Below, piece after piece: positions 13,886 to 17,262 of a stretch of DNA of 17,262 nt. A program made the translations under genes and the position numbers. A model generated the notes under the pieces. That model was not told where the DNA came from. It worked only from the letters and a program-made list of their open reading frames with translations, and made no database searches. The stretch covers positions 1 to 17,262 of the forward strand of contig DSBZ01000058.1 of NCBI GenBank assembly GCA_011057175.1, written 5' to 3'. Position 1 is the stretch's first letter, and every line of letters begins with the position of its first letter. This stretch comes from Candidatus Acetothermia bacterium. Lineage in GTDB: Bacteria > Bipolaricaulota > Bipolaricaulia > Bipolaricaulales > Bipolaricaulaceae.

Positions 13886-15849
13886 TAGCGAATCCGGGTC
13901 CCCGGCTCCACCTCGCGGTCCGGGGAGAGGAGGCAGAGCGTGCCGTCGGATGCAGCCAGGATCATGCATTCGGAGCGGATGCCCCGGATCGTGGCCGGCT
14001 TCAGGTTTGCCACCACCGCCACGAGTCTCCCCACGAGGTCCGCGGGCTGGTAGTGCCGGCGGATCCCGGCCACGGCCTGAGCCTGATGATCCCCGAGGTC
14101 GAGCTTGAGGGCGAGGAGCTTGTCCGACCCTGGAACCTCGTCGGCGGCGAGGATCCGTCCCACCCGCAGGTCGAGCCTCTGGAACTCGTCGATCGAGATG
14201 AGCCCTTCTTCCTTCATCGTTTGATACCTTCCTTTCAGTTCGGCGATGTCCACGTGGGCGAGGAGAGGCCGTGGCTCGTGGGCCAGCAGCCGGCCGCCGA
14301 GCCCCGTCCGGGCATCGTCGAACGTCGCTTCCTCCATGCCCAGTACGGCATACACCTCGCGGGAGAACATGGGGATGAACGGTTCGAGGAGGATGGCGAG
14401 GGCTTTCACGAGGTGGGCCGCGGCGGCGACGGCCCTCCCATCTCCAGTCCGCCACGGCGCCTTACGTTGGAAGTACTCGTTCCCCCTCCCGGCGAGGAGG
14501 GCGATCGTGCGCAGGGCGGCGGCGAGGCTCCCCTCTTCGATCGCGCGCACGACGTCGGCGCACGCGCCGTCGATCGCCTGCCCGATCTCGGGATCCGTCG
14601 GCTCGGCGGGCACGGTCCCTCCGTGCTTGGACCACACGTAGAACAGGACCCGGTGCACGAAGTTCGCGATGTTGTCCACGAGGACGTGGTTGACCGCCTT
14701 GTCGAACTCCTCCCACGAGAACTCGACGTCCTTGGACTCGGGGCGGTTGTAGAAGAGGTAGAACCGCCAGTACACGGGCGGGAGGAGCTCGAGAGCCTCA
14801 TCGGCGAAGATCCCGACCCGCCGGGTCTTGGAGAACTGTTCCCCCCCGATCCAGTTCAGGTACTCCGTGGCCGCGATCTGGTCCGGGAGGTGGAACCCTT
14901 GACCCGAGGCGAGGAGCTGAGCGGGAAAGATGATCGTGTGGAACGGGATGTTGTCCTTGGCCTGGGTGTAGATCTGCCACACCTTGTCCCCGAACCAGAA
15001 CTCCCGCCATCGTTCCTCTTCCCCCCGTCGGCGGAAGTGCTCGATCGTCGCTGAGACATAACCCAATGCGGCTTCCGCCCATACGTAGATGACCTTCCCT
15101 TCGGCCTCGGGGAACGGGGCGGGGATCCCCCACACCAGATCCCGCGTCACGGCCCGCGGCCGGAGCCCGTCCTCGATCAGCCGCTCCGTTAACAGCCGCA
15201 CGTTCCCGCGGAAGTCCCGGCTTCGTACGTAGGAGAGGAGTTTCGGGGTCAGCGCGGCGAGGTCGAGGTACCAGTGGCGGGTGAAGCGGGCTACGACGTG
15301 GGACGAGCCGCAGAACGCGCAGTGGGGCCTCTGGAGGAGCTCGGGTTCGAGCAGCGCCCCGCACGCGTCGCACTGGTTGCCCTGAGCGTGGAGGTACCCG
15401 CAACGCGGACAGGTGCCGATGATGAACCGATCGGCGAGAAAGCGGCTGCACCCCGCACAGAACGCCCGCGCTTCCTCCTGGGACACGATGTACCCGTTCT
15501 TCTCCATCTCCCGGTAGATCCAGGTCACGAACTCGTGGTGGACGGGGGACTCGGTCGTGGTGTAGTTGTCGATCGCGACCTCGAACGCGGCGAGGACGCG
15601 GACGATGGCCTCATGGACCTGCGCGGCGAGTTCGCGGGGGCTCATCCCGAGCCGCGTTGCTTCGTACTCGACCTTCGTCCCGTGGGCATCCGTCCCCGAC
15701 ACGTGCAGGGTCTCGTATCCGCGCAGCCGGTAGAAACGGGTGAACGCGTCCCCGGAAAGGAGGCACCCGATGAGGTTCCCGAGGTGGGGCAGGCCCGATC
15801 CGTAGGGCCAAGCGCTGCATATCAGGATCCGCTCGACAGTGGTGTTCAC
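13885..15849 (-). CDS. metG: Methionyl-tRNA synthetase with C-terminal tRNA-binding domain
   Basis: 654 residues, class I. The HIGH-equivalent is PHLGN (21-25) after ILICSAWPYGSG. A four-pair zinc region has CAGC 131-134, CPRC 147-150, CDAC 160-163 and CAFC 177-180, the two-knuckle type of MetRS. The KMSKS-equivalent is QFSKTRRVG (338-346), with the second Lys kept and the first replaced by Gln. The anticodon-binding helical domain follows (AVNHVLVDNIANFVHRV). The last about 105 residues (FQRLDLRVGRILAADEVPGS) form an EMAP/Trbp111-type tRNA-binding domain. GTG 15849 behind GGGGGAG gives the family N-terminus; the in-frame extension to 15888 would overlap the promoter. It charges initiator and elongator tRNA-Met, and it opens this - strand gene run. 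Confidence 0.96.
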   Translation of the reverse strand: MNTTVERILICSAWPYGSGLPHLGNLIGCLLSGDAFTRFYRLRGYETLHVSGTDAHGTKVEYEATRLGMSPRELAAQVHEAIVRVLAAFEVAIDNYTTTESPVHHEFVTWIYREMEKNGYIVSQEEARAFCAGCSRFLADRFIIGTCPRCGYLHAQGNQCDACGALLEPELLQRPHCAFCGSSHVVARFTRHWYLDLAALTPKLLSYVRSRDFRGNVRLLTERLIEDGLRPRAVTRDLVWGIPAPFPEAEGKVIYVWAEAALGYVSATIEHFRRRGEEERWREFWFGDKVWQIYTQAKDNIPFHTIIFPAQLLASGQGFHLPDQIAATEYLNWIGGEQFSKTRRVGIFADEALELLPPVYWRFYLFYNRPESKDVEFSWEEFDKAVNHVLVDNIANFVHRVLFYVWSKHGGTVPAEPTDPEIGQAIDGACADVVRAIEEGSLAAALRTIALLAGRGNEYFQRKAPWRTGDGRAVAAAAHLVKALAILLEPFIPMFSREVYAVLGMEEATFDDARTGLGGRLLAHEPRPLLAHVDIAELKGRYQTMKEEGLISIDEFQRLDLRVGRILAADEVPGSDKLLALKLDLGDHQAQAVAGIRRHYQPADLVGRLVAVVANLKPATIRGIRSECMILAASDGTLCLLSPDREVEPGTRIR

Positions 15850-15870
15850 GGCTCCCCCGCCAAGGGGCCG

Positions 15871-15879
15871 ATTATAGCA
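15871..15879 (-). promoter_or_regulatory. Extended -10 promoter of metG
   Basis: On the - strand TGC followed by a perfect TATAAT (15876-15871), an extended -10. No good -35 is seen. The start codon lies 21 nt downstream, leaving room for a short leader with the GGGGGAG ribosome site. Confidence 0.6.
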
Positions 15880-15898
15880 GGCCCGCACGGGCTTGGGC

Positions 15899-15932
15899 GG
15901 ATGGGGGCAATGGATGGGATCAGACGGATGGG
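15899..15932 (+). repeat. Three GGATGGG direct repeats upstream of the ACT-domain gene
   Basis: GGATGGG occurs at 15899-15905, 15912-15918 and 15926-15932, with periods of 13 and 14 bp. The last two copies share the longer form GGATGGGATC. They lie just upstream of the putative -10 of the ACT gene and between the divergent metG and ACT promoters. They could be binding sites for a regulator; this is inference from position. Confidence 0.4.
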
Positions 15933-15947
15933 ATCCTCCGCTGGAGG

Positions 15948-15956
15948 TGATACACT
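15948..15956 (+). promoter_or_regulatory. Extended -10 promoter of the ACT-domain gene
   Basis: TGATACACT combines an upstream TG with TACACT (4 of 6 matches), 20 nt before ATG 15977. GGAGG at 15967-15971 serves as ribosome site. There is no clear -35. Confidence 0.4.
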
Positions 15957-15976
15957 ACCGTCCTGCGGAGGCAGGG

Positions 15977-16381
15977 ATGCGCGAAGCCACGATGGGGAGG
16001 GAGTTGGTGGTGTTCACCGCGAACCGGGTGGGGGTGCTGGCCGACGTCGCCCGGGTCCTCGCCGATCAGGGGATCAGCATCCTCGCCGTTGCGGTGGTGG
16101 TCCACGGCGATGACGCCGAGTTGCACCTCGTGCCGGATGCCCCCAGCTACGCCCTCGACGCATTGCGCAAGGCGGAGTTCGAGGTCGAGGAGCGGGAGGT
16201 GGTCGTCGTGGAGCTCCCCCACCGGGCGGGGTTCCTGCGGCGGATCACCGAGGTCCTGGCGCGGCAGGGTTTGGACATCCGCTATCTCTACGCAAGCGCC
16301 TCCGATGCCAGCCAGAGCTCGGTCGTCATCTTCTCGTGCACGAACAACGGGAAGGCGGTCCTCCTCCTCCGCGAGAGGTAG
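15977..16381 (+). CDS. Tandem ACT-domain protein
   Basis: 134 residues composed of two ACT-like domains. The first, about 8-70, has VVFTANRVGVLADVARVLAD, then GISILAVAV. The second, about 72-134, has VVVELPHRAGFLRRITEVLA, then LDIRYLYA. Each shows the beta-alpha-beta pattern with the N-R-x-G or H-R-A-G turn that binds small ligands, usually amino acids. There is no catalytic or DNA-binding domain, so it is a stand-alone sensor or allosteric partner; the ligand is unknown. ATG 15977 is chosen because GGAGG lies 5 nt upstream. ATG 15992 would lose the ribosome site, and the longer frame to 15893 overlaps the promoter. It is divergent from metG. Confidence 0.85.
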   Translation: MREATMGRELVVFTANRVGVLADVARVLADQGISILAVAVVVHGDDAELHLVPDAPSYALDALRKAEFEVEEREVVVVELPHRAGFLRRITEVLARQGLDIRYLYASASDASQSSVVIFSCTNNGKAVLLLRER

Positions 16382-16382
16382 C

Positions 16383-16495
16383 CGGACCAGCAGTGGTCCG
16401 TCAGGGGTGTCCTACGGGCAACGGACATCCGCCCTGGACTCCTCCCGCCATCGCGGGAAGTTCCATCGTCCTTTCACCCACCTTCCACAGGGCGG
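16383..16495 (+). other. Hairpin-rich stretch, possible structured RNA leader or 3' element
   Basis: Three hairpins follow the ACT stop. CGGACCA/TGGTCCG (16383-16400) has 7 bp and loop GCAG. GGGTGTCC/GGACATCC (16405-16430) has 8 bp with one G-U. TCCCGC/GCGGGA (16443-16458) has 6 bp and loop CATC. A long-range pairing CCGCCCT (16429-16435) with AGGGCGG (16489-16495), extended by GGA/TCC across a 2-nt bulge, encloses the third hairpin. No T tract or known riboswitch consensus was recognised. The element precedes a small hydrophobic ORF. Confidence 0.35.
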
Positions 16496-16535
16496 GGGCA
16501 AGGTCTCTCCGCACGGCTTTGGGAGGAGATCGAAC

Positions 16536-16628
16536 GTGTGCAGACGTGAGCGGATCTTGATGGCCATTGCCGGGGCTCTGGCCCTGGCGGCGATGGTTGC
16601 AGTGCCGATGGTCGCCGGGGTGCCCTAG
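16536..16628 (+). CDS. Small hydrophobic (single-helix membrane) protein, hypothetical
   Basis: A 30-residue ORF starting GTG 16536 after GGGAGGAG (7 nt spacing). It has a short basic head (CRRERIL) and then one Ala/Val-rich hydrophobic helix of about 20 residues. No cysteine pair or family is recognised. The ribosome site, the positive-inside head and the sharp stop support a real small membrane protein, but the high GC content makes such helices easy to obtain by chance. It lies between the hairpin-rich region and the convergent mscL. Confidence 0.35.
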   Translation: MCRRERILMAIAGALALAAMVAVPMVAGVP

Positions 16629-16688
16629 AGGAACGCGACCCGGGAAGGACCGAGCCGCGTCGGGCGTCCCCTCCGATCCGGTTCCAGG

Positions 16689-17129
16689 CTATCCCCTCCC
16701 CCCCAGATCCGACGTGCAGTGGGGGCATCGCGTGGCTCCAAGCGGGATCTGGGTCTTGCAGAACGGGCACTCCTTCGTGGTCGGGGAAGGCGCGACCTCG
16801 GGCTTCTCCATCCTCTGGTAGGCCTTGACGATCAGGAACACCACGAATGCGATGATGAGGAAGTTGACGAGCGCGTTGATGAACGCGCCGTAGTAGATCG
16901 CGGCGGCCCCCGCGGCCCGCGCCGCCGGGGCGGAGTCGTAGGCCTGTCCTGAAAGGTTGATGTACAGGTTGGCGAAGTCCACGTTGCCGACGAGCTTCCC
17001 GATGATGGGCATGATGAGGTCGTTCACGAACGAGCTCACGACCGTGCCGAACGCGACGCCCACGATGAACGCCACAGCGATCTGGACGAGGTTCCCCTTG
17101 ACGATGAACGCTTTGAACTCCTTCCACAT
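16689..17129 (-). CDS. mscL: Large-conductance mechanosensitive channel MscL with C-terminal zinc ribbon
   Basis: 146 residues. The N-terminal amphipathic start (WKEFKAFIVKGN) leads into TM1 (IAVAFIVGVAFGTVVSSFVNDLIMP, described as two parts: IAVAFIVGVAFG at 17-28, then the conserved end at 29-41). A periplasmic loop and TM2 (FINALVNFLIIAFVVFLIV, 83-101) follow. The C-terminus carries CPFC (121-124) and CPHC (135-138), a zinc-ribbon. MscL opens under membrane tension to release osmolytes. The gate region differs from E. coli: by alignment D18 is Gln, G22 is Ala and V23 is Phe. ATG 17129 follows GGGGGGAAATCACC and a plausible promoter. It is convergent with the small ORF and divergent from DUF554. 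Confidence 0.93.
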   Translation of the reverse strand: MWKEFKAFIVKGNLVQIAVAFIVGVAFGTVVSSFVNDLIMPIIGKLVGNVDFANLYINLSGQAYDSAPAARAAGAAAIYYGAFINALVNFLIIAFVVFLIVKAYQRMEKPEVAPSPTTKECPFCKTQIPLGATRCPHCTSDLGGRG

Positions 17130-17153
17130 GGTGATTTCCCCCCTTGCTTGCCC

Positions 17154-17183
17154 ACTGTAGCGCGGGGGGCGCGCCCCCGACAA
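17154..17183 (-). promoter_or_regulatory. Promoter of mscL
   Basis: On the - strand TTGTCG (17183-17178), 18 nt, then TACAGT (17159-17154), each with 4 of 6 consensus matches, 24 nt before the start codon. A 14-bp palindrome fills the spacer. Confidence 0.45.
17165..17178. repeat. 14-bp perfect palindrome between divergent mscL and DUF554 genes
   Basis: GGGGGCGCGCCCCC is self-complementary and lies within the -35/-10 spacer of the mscL promoter. A second small inverted repeat, CAACTGTTG (17181-17189), adjoins it. Either could be an operator; composition bias alone could also produce the GC palindrome. Confidence 0.4.
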
Positions 17184-17186
17184 CTG

Positions 17187-17215
17187 TTGGGTGAGCTGCC
17201 TCCAGGGGCTACCAT
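17187..17215 (+). promoter_or_regulatory. Promoter of the DUF554 gene
   Basis: TTGGGT (17187-17192), 17 nt, then TACCAT (17210-17215), 8 nt before ATG 17224. The spacing is right and the -10 box is the same as before tRNA-Val. Transcription would start at the ATG, giving a leaderless mRNA; there is no ribosome site. Confidence 0.4.
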
Positions 17216-17223
17216 TCGCTGCC

Positions 17224-17262
17224 ATGGTCGGGACCTGGATCAACATGGGGACGGTGCTAGTG
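17224..17262 (+). CDS. DUF554 family membrane protein, N-terminus only (runs off the window)
   Basis: Only 13 codons are visible, reading MVGTWINMGTVLV. This matches the start of DUF554 (YqgA/YdfK-like) membrane proteins, which open with a G-T-x-I-N-x-x-x-V-L pattern. Function in the family is not well established. The start is supported by that match and by the nearby promoter-like sequence. Too little sequence is present for certainty. Confidence 0.5.
   Translation, partial: MVGTWINMGTVLV

Noticed and set aside
13856..14455. Long in-frame extension upstream of rplU
   Set aside because: It runs antisense-free but out of frame through metG, and L21 has a canonical start at 13846 with its own promoter.
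15850..15888. Upstream extension of metG to 15888
   Set aside because: It overlaps the TATAAT element, and GTG 15849 has the ribosome site and the family N-terminus.
16405..16480. tRNA-like stretch (GGGTG/CACCC ends, 76 nt, GTTCCATC loop-like)
   Set aside because: The T stem does not pair, the D arm is not canonical, and no anticodon arm can be placed consistently.
16629..16688. Terminator between the small ORF and mscL
   Set aside because: Only short interrupted pairings (CCGA/TCGG, GGAAC/GTTCC) and no T tract on either strand.
1..17262. CRISPR arrays, insertion sequences, phage genes or att sites
   Set aside because: No regularly spaced repeats, transposase or integrase motifs, or terminal inverted repeats were seen; tRNA-Val has no visible 3' duplicate nearby.

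Overview
This is a GC-rich bacterial window with tightly packed genes and almost no spacer DNA. The set of housekeeping genes (rplU, rpmA, obgE, nadD, infC, rpmI, rplT, metG, an RNase E/G) is bacterial. The metal/arsenic and thioredoxin genes suit an anaerobic, possibly thermophilic lineage. A deep-branching phylum such as Bipolaricaulota is a guess; nothing in the sequence fixes the taxonomy.

Region 1 (1-7179, + strand) is one operon-like train with overlapping starts and stops. It encodes a PF03773-type permease (cut by the window edge), a DGC zinc-binding protein, a membrane-anchored thioredoxin joined to a CcdA remnant, a small CxxC thioredoxin, an exported DUF1573-rhodanese-rhodanese protein, an ACR3-type arsenite carrier, an exported anchored thioredoxin, a low-molecular-weight-phosphatase-type ArsC, and a two-thioredoxin DsbD/CcdA electron transporter. 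It reads as an arsenic/metalloid export cluster wired to trans-membrane thiol redox. It is also strikingly damaged. ACR3 and Trx-CcdA carry several single-base frameshifts, mostly in G runs. CcdA lacks its middle, ArsC lacks the segment with its resolving cysteines, and the DGC protein appears to be fused to the head of another small protein behind an in-frame UGA. Either the cluster is decaying or the consensus is locally poor. No arsR-like regulator is visible.

Region 2 (7181-8580, - strand) holds a tRNA-Val(CAC) whose 3' end lies 8 nt from the start of a protein with two P-loop kinase domains. That gene converges on region 1 with one base between the stop codons, at a perfect 10-bp inverted repeat.

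Region 3 (8588-15876, - strand) is a translation superoperon. The order of transcription is metG, then rplU - Prp-like - rpmA - obgE - nadD - infC - rpmI - rplT, then an RNase E/G gene with its own consensus-like promoter. infC begins with AUU behind a strong Shine-Dalgarno sequence. The Prp-like protein has no cysteine, and L27 correspondingly has no N-terminal extension to cleave.

Region 4 (15890-17262) contains a tandem-ACT-domain protein, a hairpin-rich stretch leading into a 30-residue hydrophobic ORF, mscL with a C-terminal zinc ribbon (- strand), and the first 13 codons of a DUF554 membrane protein. The last two diverge across a short palindrome-rich intergenic region. Several promoters sit so close to their start codons (rplU, rng, DUF554) that leaderless mRNAs are likely.
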